Below are positions 45,430-58,020 of a stretch of DNA of 64,000 nt, piece by piece. Position 1 is the first letter of the stretch. Each line of letters begins with the position of its first letter. A program made the translations under genes and the position numbers. The stretch comes from Capitella teleta (Eukaryota; Annelida; Polychaeta; Capitellidae): positions 201,863 to 265,862 of the forward strand of contig KB299519.1 of assembly GCA_000328365.1 (NCBI GenBank). The letters run 5' to 3'. The notes under the pieces were generated by a model that made no database searches, was not told where the DNA came from, and saw nothing but the letters and a program-made list of their open reading frames with translations.

Positions 45430-46941
45430 GACGCTGTTATACCTCGAATACATATATGTCGAAGCACTTGATGAAATGCTCTAAACTGTCAACTAAAGGT
45501 ATAATTGCGAGTATTTATGCCGAGTTCAGTGGATGTGGGTGGAGTTGGTTAAACAGTTTTAACTCCGCAATCCACGAGTTCCGGGATATAGTATTTCTAT
45601 TGGCAATGAAGGATGGCGTTAAAAAGAACCTAGATGGCGTCGGAAGACGACAAAGAAGAAAAAAATAATCAAAGCAGCAATAATTAAGGAATCGCTGATA
45701 TTAGTATATACTATATAATGGAAGTGTCACGCACGGATGATCATAAAAGAGTGGAAAAAAATATGGTGATCATTTCGCAGTTACACCGCGGCTCCGGTTT
45801 CGGCGGGAGATCTTATGACGTCATCAGACCCCGGGGGGATTCTTATCGAGCAGTCTCGTTCTTGGGCTCTTCCTTTGTTATTTCAAAACGAAATGACGGT
45901 GATGATTCTAGCCCTGACGCATGTTCTTTACATCTTATATATATCTGAATGATTTCATCTTTAACAATTCTAGAGATGTAGAGCCTTATGTGTCATGTGT
46001 GGTTGCACTGCCTACTGTTGCCTCAAAGCATTCATTATTAAAGGTGGTGATTCACCTGGAAGTCAGGCCATACTCACTTAATCATTCCTTTAGGTGAGTG
46101 ATATGACACCTTAATTACATCTTTGGATTTCATATCTTCCACTGATACATGTAATACCTACATAAAACGCCCGCAATGCGAACACAGTTAATCACAGGTG
46201 TGAACTAGAAGTATCCAAGTTTACATGAGTGTACATGTACTTGGGCTACCCAATTAAGTATAAAGGCCTCCATAATCTATGGCCGAGATGAATTCGACAA
46301 AGCATGATTATAATCTGATAATTTAATAAACTTTCAATTAATTAAAGACCGTTATAAGTACCATTAGATCTAAACCTAATTCAGAATTTTCGATATACGA
46401 TTTTAATTTCCATATATTGAGTTCTCACGAGATGTCGATGAGAAGACAATTAGCTTTTTGACCGAACAAGTGTTGCTCACTCTGACACACAGCGCCTACA
46501 ATATATCTCCATTATAAACAACCGATTGATGTATCAGCACTGAGTGGTGTCGGGAAACGACGCCCAACGCAATTATTTTCCCCTTGGAATCGTGAGCCCT
46601 GGGGCGGCGCTTGTCCCAAAAATGCAAAATGCACGTGTTTTTTGATGTCCACCTTGTGCATCCGGCGGTTGTCGTGTTTCAGTGCAATTAAAATATCATA
46701 TTTTTGCACTGTAAACGAGGGGCCATCTCAATTTAACTCGTGATTCCACAATATCTGACCATACACGAGGCCACAAAATTATGATACGGTCCCTGGACAG
46801 TGATATAATATTGAGGCATAACTTTTAAAAATAATACATAGTTTGATTTTCGTATAAATAAAGTGCTAATAGGTCCAACCGACAACATAACTGTGATGCT
46901 GTTGGATAGGCCTTGTGAATATTAAGGATTCATTCTCAACA
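45430..46941. promoter_or_regulatory. Divergent intergenic region between vWD gene and lectin gene
   Basis: 1.5 kb between two start codons that face away from each other. Both products are secreted-pathway surface proteins. No convincing core promoter motif was identified. Non-coding apart from short chance frames. Confidence 0.45.
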
Positions 46942-49922
46942 ATGGAACTAAGACTCGGGTGGATTTTCCTTTTATCTCTTGTGACTAGAGCGTACTCACA
47001 ATGTACGTAACGTTTGTTTATTCAGCATACAATTCCGTATCGCAATTCCAGTCGGAATTCCTCTTCAGAAAGAGTTTCTTCTCACTGGGGAATTACACTA
47101 TTTTCAGCGTGTCCCAAAGACTGGCGGCTGATGGGGTCTAGGTGCTATTGGGTCTATCTGTACTCTGACTCCGCGAATGAGGACAAAACTTGGACTGCTG
47201 CCAGAACAAATTGTCAGTTGGCAGGAGGCTACTTGGTGTCCATCAATGACGACTACGAGGACAACAATGTTAATATCATCAGGAGGGTGAGTCATTTCAT
47301 CTCACTGTCATAGTCTGTTTAGACTTAGCCTGTTTAAATAATATACTTATGGCTTTCTCTTATGATTTTCATGAGCTCGATCGTGCATATAGATTATACA
47401 ATAATATGCAAGAAGATTACATAACAGTGCACATTCGATACATTTCTGTCCATTTCAGGTGGCGGGTATTCCAGATGACAGCTATTACTGGATCGGTCTC
47501 AGCGATAGGACAACCGAAGGGGTTTTCGAGTGGGAGGACGGTTCGCCGGCGGATTTCGTCAAATTCCTCACAAGTAAGAAAGAAACACATTAATCAAGTC
47601 TATTATGCTGCATACTGCAGATCAAAGACATGTATAAGAACCTCAAATGGAGTTGTCAACAAGATATTAATGACTTTCTCCCTTGAGGCGCTTAAGACGC
47701 GTGCAAAAGAAACTTGGTCATGACTGAAGAATGTTATTATGTTCTTGCACTCGGTGCACTTGTCTTAACGACACGGATGTGTTGTTTACAAAGTACCAAA
47801 CAAATATATTGACCAGAAATGACCCTACGGATTTCTCGGCTGTTATTTTGATGCTATCCTTACCTTCTTACAGGTGCTGGCGAACCTAACTCTCGGAACC
47901 CTACGGACTCCCTGGCAGCAATCGAGGACTTCGTAGTAGCCTCAGGAAAGTACCTCTGGAGTGACGTAAGAAACGACTGGAGCAACGTCATCAATACAAG
48001 AACTGAACCTTCTGGATTCATATGTGAAACCGGTTAGAGGATCCGTGTATGCCTCCGATTGCATCCTCACACTACTCTACTTACACACACAGGAGCATTC
48101 CTTCCTCCTGGACCACAAGGCCTGACCGGTCCTAACGGACCTCCCGGAAGCCCTGGGCCAATGGGAGTGGCTGGACCTCCAGGAACACCAGGTCCAGCTG
48201 GCCTCAAAGGTTCACCTGGGCCAATGGGTACTGCTGGGCCGACTGGACCGATTGGTTCACCAGGTACGAGCGATATTGTATCATAATCACTGATGCAAGA
48301 CTTTTAACTGGATTTGTTTTTACAGGTATTCCAGGTGAAAAGGGCGAGCAAGGCATTTCCGGCACCCCTGGATTGAAAGGAGAAACAGGAAATCCAGGTG
48401 ACGCATTTTGTATTTACGTAACGTTACGTAACGTTACGTAACGTTACGTAACGTTAGCTTCAAATGCGATAGCAAAATGGAGTATGCGGAGAGTATGCAA
48501 TAATAACCCAGTTACTGTGATCCAAAGGTAATCAAAATAGCATTATTACCATACAGGCATGGAAGGACCACCAGGGCAGATAGGACCAGTCGGAAGCCCA
48601 GGACCAATGGGGGCAACGGGACCAATAGGGACAGCTGGTCCTGCTGGAACTCCAGGTAAAACTGGTCCAGTTGGGCCAATGGGTGTTCAAGGCCCACCTG
48701 GAGAGAAGGGACAGAGAGGGGACCCTGGAGCTGACGGAGTTCCTGGTACCGACGGAGAAGATGGTGAAATAGGACTGCCTGGATCACGAGGCCCTGAGGG
48801 ACCGTTTGGGTCTCCCGGGGTACCTGGTACAATAGGAGCACCTGGAAGCCCAGGCCCAGATGGACGAAGGGGAGAGGATGGAGCAAAGGGTTTACCAGGG
48901 GATAAAGGAGTCAGGGGTGATATTGGAGACAAGGGACCACAAGGAGATATAGGACCACTTGGTACCAAGGGCCCACAAGGTGATGCTGGACAACCAGGAA
49001 GTCCGGGAGCCAAAGGAGAGCGAGGAAATGTAGGTCTGCCAGGTCCCCTTGGACCACAAGGTGAACGAGGGGAAAAGGGCAGTGACGGAGATCAAGGCCC
49101 GGCTGGGGCCATGGGTCCCACCGGACCAACGGGAGCACCAGGGACCAGGGGCCCCATGGGTCGCATTGGATTAGATGGTAAAATAAATTTATGTTATTAT
49201 TCATTCTAATCACTATCTTTCCCTCACAGGTAACAAGGGTGCGGTAGGAGACCCAGGTCCGAGAGGAACTGGCGGTCCCATGGGTGTACAGGGACCACCC
49301 GGACCGCCAGGTCCCCATGCTTCAAGTTTCAGCTTAATCAATAGTTCAGGTGAGATGTTCTCATAATCACGAGAATAACAGCTATATCTTTGTGTCTCAT
49401 GCAGATTTTTGCCTGACAAGAGGAGTCGGTGTCTACACTCACCCACTGAACTGCTGGCGATATATCGAATGCCTCAGCGACGGAAGTGGGCACGAGCGAC
49501 TGTGTCTGGCAGGGCGTCGCTTCGTGCCGTCCGGACCTCATGGTGGCGTATGCCAGACTGACCCTACGTGCATATTTGGTGCGCCGTCTTTTAACATCAC
49601 AGTCGCAAGAGCAGCCGCTATGACCAGCATTAGTGAGTACCTTGAATAATGTAGCGAACAACGAGTAACGATACAATGCACAGTTGAAAAGGAGACTGGA
49701 TTGAGTAGGATGAGGAAGGGGTTGAGCATGTATTCTGGCATCACTATTATCCTCATCATCGTTGTGGTTGCCTTGGCAATGGCGGTGGGAGGTCTCTACG
49801 TCATGAGGTTGAGGTCGACCTCGGGAGACAACCATCTCAGGTCGTCTGATACGCGGTGCAGAGAGCTCAAAAGAGATCGCCTCCATGCAGATGCCGTCAG
49901 CATCATCAGTCAACAAGTTTAA
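46942..49922 (+). CDS. Type I membrane C-type lectin with collagen stalk and chitin-binding domain (10 exons)
   Basis: A 654-residue surface protein. Exons: 46942-47002, 47108-47286, 47459-47573, 47874-48032, 48093-48263, 48326-48397, 48557-49177, 49230-49349, 49405-49632, 49684-49922; all phases agree, mostly phase 1. Order: signal peptide (1-20, ending TRAYSQ); C-type lectin domain (about 22-171: [29 protein letters not shown]); collagen Gly-X-Y repeats (about 172-488); a CBM14/peritrophin-A-like chitin-binding domain (about 501-560, NCWRYIEC then CLAGRRF); TM helix (about 594-616) and basic tail. The EPN motif predicts mannose-type sugar binding. The lectin lacks the second cysteine pair normal for the fold (SLAAIE and WSDVRNDW where Cys is expected). 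Likely role, by family, is recognition of microbial or chitinous glycans. Poly(A) signal AATAAA at 50050-50055. Confidence 0.92.
48416..48458. repeat. Palindromic 10-bp tandem repeat (ACGTAACGTT)n
   Basis: About four units in intron 6 of the lectin gene. Each contains the self-complementary cores TACGTA and AACGTT, so the whole tract is its own reverse complement and could extrude as a hairpin. Confidence 0.9.
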
Positions 49923-51395
49923 CGTGAATGTAAACAATAATTCAAAGATGATCGTTAACATGTATCTGAGTGGAAACCTGTTTGAATCCATCTGTCTCAT
50001 TATATCAAGTTTGTGTGTCAAGTGTACAGTTTGTGTGTGGTGATTTACGAATAAAATGTGCTGAACGACAGTCTGGGGTTATATTGTTCTGAGTTTTGAC
50101 AGTAAATATAGATTGAAAGAGGTGAAACGTGTTCTTCAAGTAGGATATCGATTGCAAGATCAATAGCATTTATGACTGGGCAACAGTTAGGGCGACTGGT
50201 CTTCTTGCTCAAAAACGTGTGGGCATTTCTCTCCTTTCTCTGCTGCTAGAATATAATATCGCATGCATGCACTGAATGGTCTGGATCCTTCTCCGTCACA
50301 TGGAAACTGGCAGGTGGTACCAATACGGTCTACCCATGATGTACTATAACCGATAGCGTGTTACGGTATTCTTCCAGTCACCTTATAACCCTCTCCACCC
50401 TGGATATGATCCACAAGACAACAAATCACATTTCCACAACTTAATTTATTAATTATTGTTTTGATAAATTAAAATGCCACTTATCACACGCCGTGAACCA
50501 ATGTAGCACAGCCAATTAAACATAAAATCCCCACAAATGTCAATCTGATCAGAGGTAGAGACACCAGGGGTGATTATGTTAATATTCAATTTTGCATAAC
50601 ATCTGCGAGGCTTGTAATGGCCAACAAGACACGAAGGTCTAATCATGCGGAGTAAAATCAATGCTGCACAATTAAATTCCTTCTGAGTTAGCGTAATTAA
50701 GAAAGGGGAAAAAAGTCTCAATTATATCGGACGGTTTATAGAATAATTGTGATTGGATTTCCTTTCAGTGCGTCCAATCCATATCTGATAATTCAGCCAA
50801 GTTTTTTTAATTATTTTGATTTTCTGCCCTGCCCTTCCATAAATGCCATCAAAATGGATGATTAAACTCAGGATTTTTCTTTCGAATATTTCATTTTCTT
50901 TTTTTTTTTAGGGGGGGGGGATTCTTTTGGTGCACATGTATGCAATATTTTTGTCATAGTTGTAGTCATTATTACCATTTGACTAAAAAAAAAAAAAAAA
51001 AAAAACTTCGACCCTACATTTCAATGATGAATTATTAATTTTTGACCTATCATTTTTTTAAAGTTGACCTTTTTTGAGATTATAGATTTTTATATAAATA
51101 TCATTGGATCTAAAACTGCAAAAAAAAGAGAAAAAAAAAAGTCAAGACTTAATTGTGGTAAAGCTTAAAATTCCTGATTCAAACTTTAGTGGCAAGCGTC
51201 GCGCTCCGAAAATAAGCGACGTTGCTAATTATTGATGATAATCCAGAGAAATCATTAATTGACTCTTGATTATAATTGAACACCTGTGGTCCATCTTAAG
51301 AACATCGCTTCAGCGTGTGGTTAGCAATTTCGGTCTTTTCGTGCAGCGAGAACACAGCTGTGGGGTTAATCAAGAGAAAGTAGCGCTGCAAAATT
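49923..51395. other. Intergenic region between lectin and methyltransferase genes
   Basis: Holds the 3' UTR of the lectin gene (poly(A) signal at 50050) and AT-rich DNA with G10 and A-runs near 50910-51000. No other gene seen. Confidence 0.55.
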
Positions 51396-54300
51396 ATGTC
51401 GGCGCTATCAAATGTTGGGAATATTTGTAAGGCGTGCGAGTTAGACAGCTTCGACCCGCGGAAAATGCTGAAGCGGAAAGGAACCTTCATCTGGCTGTTG
51501 GTCGGCATCGTCCTCGTCTTAATGCTCATCAAGACCTTCTCACAGGTGAAAAATGAAAGCGAGACGCAGGAGATTTTCATGCACGAGGTACGTGGCAGAT
51601 GAAATCAATCATGTAGCAGTCATTAAAAAATAGCATCTCAGTTTTGTTCCTGAAGATTGATTAAACAATAGGTCTATTGCACTATATTTGTATTCAGCGT
51701 CGATAAAAAAGTGAAAATGTTTTCAAATTAGAATTCTTGGAACGTTAGTTGAGCCATGCAGTCGGTCAAATTGCGCACAGTCCTACAATATCGCCACCTA
51801 AACACTGCAATGTTGCACAATACTTGGAAAAAGTCTTAAGATGTCTGAAGACAAGTCTAAATATCATATAACACCGGTGTGTCTATTCAGGTTGATTTGC
51901 CCCTCCCAGTGTATGAGGTGTGGAAATATCGTTGGCAAGATCGGCTTCTAGCCCCTAAGGTAACTCTCTCTTTTGTAAAGACCCAAACCTTAACCTTCCC
52001 TCGCTTTTTACTTATTATTTTTGAATGCGCAATGAATGCATTTATTTCTATCGAATTAGCCTCAGTAATACGCCAATTGCACAGCACGGGCACTTATGCA
52101 AGGGACGCTCTTGTCCGGAGATTACTGGAAATTTGTTTATTCTCCCCATCTATTACATGAATGTGCCTGGAATACTCAATATAACATGCTCGGGTGCAGT
52201 CAACAATAGAATGGACACACGGGTGGCAATAAAGTAGTGTAGAGGCAACTAGCATACTGTTAGTCAATTAGACCGATGCTGGTATCTGGAATGTTGTTTT
52301 TACTTTCCTTTCGTAATCATAATTGGCTTTGCCACACAATATCATTTGGGTTTCCGATTGTTTTATCGATAGAATTATAGTATATGTTACAAATAAGCCT
52401 TCATTTTTCGAGATCGATACAAAGCACTGATTCTAACGTATTATAATTTGACATTTACTTTTCACAGCAGGCGCGGCATGTTCATGGAGTCAATTCATTT
52501 ATCGATGATATAATTGCCGATCTAAACAGAGGCTATAGACATTTAAACGAGTTTGGAGTCCGATATATCATATAATGCTCTCTTTACAAGCTCATTAAAT
52601 TTCCACGAATCATGCATGATATATCAATATATTTTCTTTGGTTATGCGATGATGACCCTTACATGTTGCTGAGCCTCTCGATTTTAAGAAACAACTTGAT
52701 TGATTGTATTTCTATTTTATCAACAAATTTCGAGATTATCTCACAAATGCCTGGATGTTACATAATAGTTATTGGCGGCTGATCCGGACGATGATGACCT
52801 GGCCAATACGCCCCACGAGGAGTTCCAAGATGGTTCTTCTATTAAGAAAACAATTTGCAATCCTAGACAGGTATATCCCGTATAAAACAGCATGGTGGTG
52901 TGCTCCAAAGTTATTCCCTAAGTAGCACGGCGCTCTCAACCAACCTCATGAAATGGAAAATTCCACAATCATCTTCGTGTCTCATAAGTTTGCAATAAGA
53001 ATCTGAACTGGTTGGTTGAGGACCGGTCGTCACGAGTTCCCGTCCAGTAGAGTGCTTGTAGTGATCTTGGTGCTTTTCGTTCAGCTGGAAGAGGTTCCCG
53101 GAGCACAGATCATCGGAGACAACGAAGAAATCTACGTCGAAAGTGAAATGAAACCCAGAACGATATGCAATCCACGACAGGTGAAACTGGTGGCAGTGAA
53201 TTACATAATACGTAGGCCGGTGGGAAGTTGATTTGAGTTTGAGCGGCCTGGTTCTTTTCAGCTGCTCCTAATTGGTTCTGCGGCTGTGAGTATAATTATA
53301 TCCATTACATTGTATATACTGTTCTGGTGCTATATCCGTTGCATATATTTTGGATGTAATTTAAATGTATTGTCACGACTTGATTTGCATTGTAATGAAA
53401 GAAAGTATATATATCATAAAAGCGACATTAAATTGAAAACCCATAATTATTTCATTATTGGTCTGAGAAACACAAACAATGTTAACCAATATCACGAGAC
53501 TTAATCTGTGATCAACATCTGGTTTTAACTGTGATCAATACATTATGATGCGATGGACATGGTAGTAACTGAATAAGCCACAGCTGATGTTGCTTTCTAA
53601 GTTTAGCAAAACGTTATGATTAAGTAATGTATGCACCGACACCAAAATATAACCAGCAATAGTGATGACACAAGATACATTATCTTGAAACTTTCATAAG
53701 AACTGCCAATACATGTATGTATATTAATGTGCAAAAATGTTCAATACAGTTGTTATGTGAGAGACGAAGAGATCCTCTTTTCGATGGTTTACATAAAATT
53801 GATGCCCAGGAGCTAACTCACAGGTAAACACTTGAATGAATTTGAGATCAAATAACTTGAGGCTCCATTTAGGGTGATGACCAAAACAACATACAAATGC
53901 AGAAGAATTGAGCGCTTTGGCAGTCGAGGCCAAGGAGGCTACGAGATCTGCTTGGATAAATCTTACGACCTGAAGAAGAAAAACTGTTTGGTATATTCAT
54001 TTGGGTAATATTGATAATGTCGATGTAGGTGTAGCAATGAATAGTTTGACTTCAGTCTGAGCGCGGGCCATTCGTTCGAACAAGCAGTCAGTGATCAATT
54101 CGGTTGCGAGGTACATTCCTTCGATCCTGCGTAAGTATTTTATTTAGGTCACGTGACGTACATTTATGGGCTATGATGGTAATGCCAACAGCGTGGGACT
54201 GAAAGGCGAAGTCAAAGGCAACATCACATACCATAACATTGGTCTCTGGGGTGATGATTTTGAGAACAGCAACGGTTGGCAGATGATGAAATTCTCCTCG

Positions 54301-54743
54301 ATTGTAAAAAAACTTGGCCACGAAAACGTAAGTCCTGTGTACATATATTTATATCAACCCTTTTTCAAACTTCTTCAAATTTGGTCACACAGCGAGTCAT
54401 CGATGTTGTCAAAATGGACGGACGCGGGGCTGAGTGGCCGTTCTTCCGCGACATCGCCATGGACCCCAGTCCACTCGACAGAGTGAAGCAGTTCATCTTT
54501 GATGCATATGCGCCAAGAAGGAAGCCGAGAAAGCAGATCATGCGCATGACGGACTACGCGCAGGTCTTCCGTTCCGTGTCCCTCATCAAGCGACTTGGCT
54601 TCCGCAACTTCTGGCACCACGGAGCTGATATGTCGCAAGCGTGTTGCAACTGGTGGGCAGATCTGGTCCCTCCTCAAATCAGCGGAGCAGACACCACCAT
54701 CTGCTGCTATCAAGTATTTTTGGTAAACATGAACTACTTGTAG
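51396..54743 (+). CDS. METTL24-like membrane-anchored methyltransferase domain protein
   Basis: About 353 residues if one of the two alternative second exons is used (385 with both). Exons: 51396-51587; 52769-52870 (2a) and/or 53085-53180 (2b); 53750-53823; 53873-54004; 54056-54130; 54192-54327; 54393-54743; all phases agree. The N-terminus has a signal-anchor helix (about 31-47, FIWLLVGIVLVLMLI), suggesting a type II Golgi/ER protein. The catalytic-like domain (Methyltransf_22 type) shows YKCRRIERFG, GGYEICLD, CLVYSFGLSAGHSFEQA, CEVHSFDP, ITYHNIGLWGDD and VIDVVKMDGRGAEW, in the order known from METTL24 homologues. Substrate is not known in the family. The acceptor at 54192 was chosen because the earlier TTTAG gives an in-frame stop. 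Poly(A) signal AATAAA at 54897-54902. Confidence 0.85.
52769..52870 (+). other. METTL24-like gene, alternative exon 2a
   Basis: 102 bp, phase 0 at both ends, encoding 34 residues rich in Asp and ending KKTICNPRQ before donor CAG|GTATAT. An in-frame stop (the TAG of the acceptor) fixes its left edge. Confidence 0.65.
53085..53180 (+). other. METTL24-like gene, alternative exon 2b
   Basis: 96 bp, phase 0 at both ends, acceptor CTTTTCGTTCAG, donor CAG|GTGAAA. It encodes 32 residues ending KPRTICNPRQ, sharing the last seven residues with exon 2a. Confidence 0.7.
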
Positions 54744-55467
54744 GCCAAGCTACTGCTAGTTCTAAATATATATATACATATAGGTTATCATTATCACCAA
54801 ATTAGTATCATCCAATTGAGCAATTCTTCGGAAAACAATATTGTAATTTTAGTTCTTGTTTGAATTCACTCATTTATTTATTTTCTCATTGCTCACAATA
54901 AAATAATGAAGTATTCTAAATCGTAGAAGAGGAAATGGATCATACTAATTTGTAATTGCATCAAGGAAAAAATAAGTCTTGGTTTGCCTGCGTTTCTCAT
55001 CCAGGCTGTGGAATTCGCGTTGAAGACAATCAGTGTGTAGAGTGTATTGGCCCACGAGTACTGTGCAAGTATTGGCCTCGGTGTAAATCCAACCTGTGTG
55101 TGTCTGAGTTATCTCTGTACAAAAAGTTTGGTCAAATTAATGTAAATTTAATTAAGGATTGTTGTTGATGACCATGTAAATAGGTAAGTGTAAACTATAG
55201 CCAATGTGATGCCTTTGAAATTATTGGGATAGCATTCATACACATCGGTGTGGTCACTGGAAAAATACCAGCGAATGTCGCTCCGAAATGTTTATGTTGA
55301 ATAAAAATTTGTTTTGAGGATTTAATCTGTCTTTTGGTCAACTTTTTACTCGTTTATTTGATTCCTCGGATTAAAAAAAAAAAAATGAGAGTAGAAACTG
55401 GTTTGCAAATTCCCTCGCTATATCAGCGCTTTCGACTGACGCATTGACATACTTATAATATAAATAC

Positions 55468-55500
<33 letters not shown>

Positions 55501-56120
55501 GTATTGAAACTAGCTCCGAGGGTGGAGAAATCAAACACATTTACACAATTTAAACAGCAAAAACAAAATCAAAATAATATGTTCTCAAAAGAACTTATGT
55601 GAATCAGTATACATATACATATACTCAATACTAGTTCGACAATGCGTGTAATTGCATCAATAAATATTTTATCTGAATGAAATTCAATGAATACACTCAA
55701 GTGATATGAACGAGCAATTAATGCCTTGTTCGCTATGAGAACGAATACTATTGGCGCAGCATAATTTTTATAAGAACGTGAAATCGACAGACGAACTTTT
55801 TTTTTCAATGATCAGTCCTTCTGAAAAGTGAATGAAACTGACATGTGTCAGTTTTGCTCGGCAAATATTCTCAAATTCTAAGAATAGCCGTAATATATCA
55901 TATTATAATAATTATTTCTTCGAACAAAAGAAATAGAAATTGACACTTTGAAAAACCGACCAGTCCAAAGATACTTCATTAATGGGGGCATTAATTAGGA
56001 ATATGTTGACCATACTCGCACAGCTATGAAACTAGAGGATGTCAAGTATACATGTAATGTATGCGGTCCGTGCGTGCAGGCCATCGGAATTTTCCATTAA
56101 ATTTGCAATCGAAAACGTGC

Positions 56121-56134
56121 GTTTCCATGGCAAC
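56121..56134. promoter_or_regulatory. RFX X-box-like palindrome
   Basis: GTTTCCATGGCAAC fits the X-box consensus GTNNCCATGGNAAC bound by RFX factors. It lies in a gene-free stretch, 1.2 kb beyond the poly(A) signal of the methyltransferase gene, so no target is evident. Confidence 0.4.
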
Positions 56135-58020
56135 CGGGAAACGCACGCTTATACGCAGAATAGTGCGTTTTCCGGCTTTTGAGGTTTTCCGCTTTCGAAA
56201 TCGCGTCCTATAATCCACGTGTGTCAGATCGTTTTCCAAATTATGATCATAACGAACTTCGGCGCCGCGTAATTCTCTTATTCTTCGCAGTATGATGCAT
56301 GTTAACATAAACGTTCGGTTATTATTGCTACAATGCTTACTGATTATTGACTAATATTTATTGTAAACAATAATCCTATAACGATGAATGCAATCACAAG
56401 ATTCGATCGTTAGTTATGACATACCCCGCCACAAAGCCAAAGCTGTCCAAATTGAACTCCGTGTTTATTAGAGAAACTCCCCAGAAACAACTTGAGCGTT
56501 CGGTTAGATCACTTGCTTCCACCGCAAGACCATCGTGCAACAACCCAGATTGGCGGGTGCATAATTATATTCTGATATATGTCTATATAATTATATGATT
56601 GGGAATAAAATTCCTCGGTAACTCGGCAAGGGTGTCCAACTGCATAATAATATTATAAGGTCGGATGCTGCGCAGGGCCTGTTTCTCCGTGACTATATAG
56701 GTTCAGAATCTTTGGATTGAACTCTTCGTATACTCGGAATAAATATTAATAGGCCGGCAACATTGCGTGGAAATAAGAGGTCGTATGAGATCCAGAAGTA
56801 ATAATAAAACTTCAAAGCCTGATTGTATTCACATACAATTATTTTATTGACAAATTCGTTAGATCTACATATTCAATAGAAAAAAAAATCGCTGCAAAAT
56901 TTCAAAGCATTAGAAAAAAAAAAAAAAAAAAAAAAACAAAAAAAAAAACGCCACTGAATCGTACGATCGCAGGTGGACGTGTACCGTAGTCAGTTTGGAC
57001 CACCATATCGATGATTTAATTAAAACAAATTGGCGGAGTAAATCAATTAACTTTGGAATTATTAAGACGATAATATGTACAAGGCATGCACCGTTGCTTA
57101 TGAAATCAGCGAGAAAAAAGGTAATACAATGAAAATGGAGAATTATTGGTAATTTATGTATTCAATTTGCGTAATATAACAATATTTAATATAATTGTGA
57201 TGTATACAGGGTAACAAAATATACCTATAAGTTAAATAGTATGTATAATACAATTTATAGTACACTGTTTATATAAGCATACTACTAAATCAGTGTGTAA
57301 AATTATGAAGCTGCGCGTAGGCAGTGTGATATAGCAGTCTATTTGTAGACAGTTTTGCTCAGCAGTCAGAATCTGATTAAGGTCATTAAACCTTTGATCT
57401 AAATGTGAAAATACACGGACATAGTACTCAATTGTTTAATTACTAGTTTTTTATACTTTCACTGCGCATGGTGAGTATACAAATTGCATATAATGCTATG
57501 GCGTATTCCTCATACAAACTATATATCCTGTGTTAAAGAGGTCCTAAATCAATTGATCTGGCAGCTGAAAAAAAAGAGAAAAAGGCCTGGATTAAATATA
57601 GCTATAATACACGTCAAAATATATGGTTCTTTGAAAGTTCGATCACAATAGAGCTCAAAGGCATTTTGATGGAAATGCTGTGGCATCTGTTATTGTGGAA
57701 CGCAAAGGATTACGCTCAAAGCAGAGGGATCTGAGATAATTATATGAATTGGAAAAAAGAAACCCCCAGAATCCCGAACTTCAATCTAGTGTTATAGTCT
57801 GTCACGTAAACCTTGATTATTTTTTTGTGAATTGTAAATGTCGATAATTATTATGATACTGATCACAATCCTCCCAGTTGACATTTAAATCTTCACTCGA
57901 GAGATAGCTTGTGAAGGTCATGACCCCCTACGGAGGATTCAAGGCTCCGATGACGGCCACGTCCTTCAACATAATCATTATTATCGATGTGCATATATTA
58001 TTAATACAGGGTGGATTAAT

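Noticed and set aside
48512-49095. Minus-strand frames opposite the collagen exons
   Set aside because: They are shadows of the Gly-X-Y repeat in other frames; the plus-strand frame fits the spliced lectin gene.
49338-50021. 227-residue minus-strand frame
   Set aside because: It is antisense to the CBM14 and TM exons of the lectin gene and has no domain of its own.
52470-52575. Exon-like stretch after TTTTCACAG in the methyltransferase gene
   Set aside because: It is in frame from the acceptor but runs into a stop and has no clear donor; it is not needed for a continuous reading frame.
53264-53287. 24-nt microexon-like segment between TTTTCAG and GTGAGT
   Set aside because: Good splice signals and phase 0, but its residues match nothing and the flanking exons already join in phase.
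54956-55168. Cys-rich plus-strand frame without an ATG, after the methyltransferase poly(A) signal
   Set aside because: The cysteines are suggestive, but there is no start, no splice partner and no family match; possibly chance.
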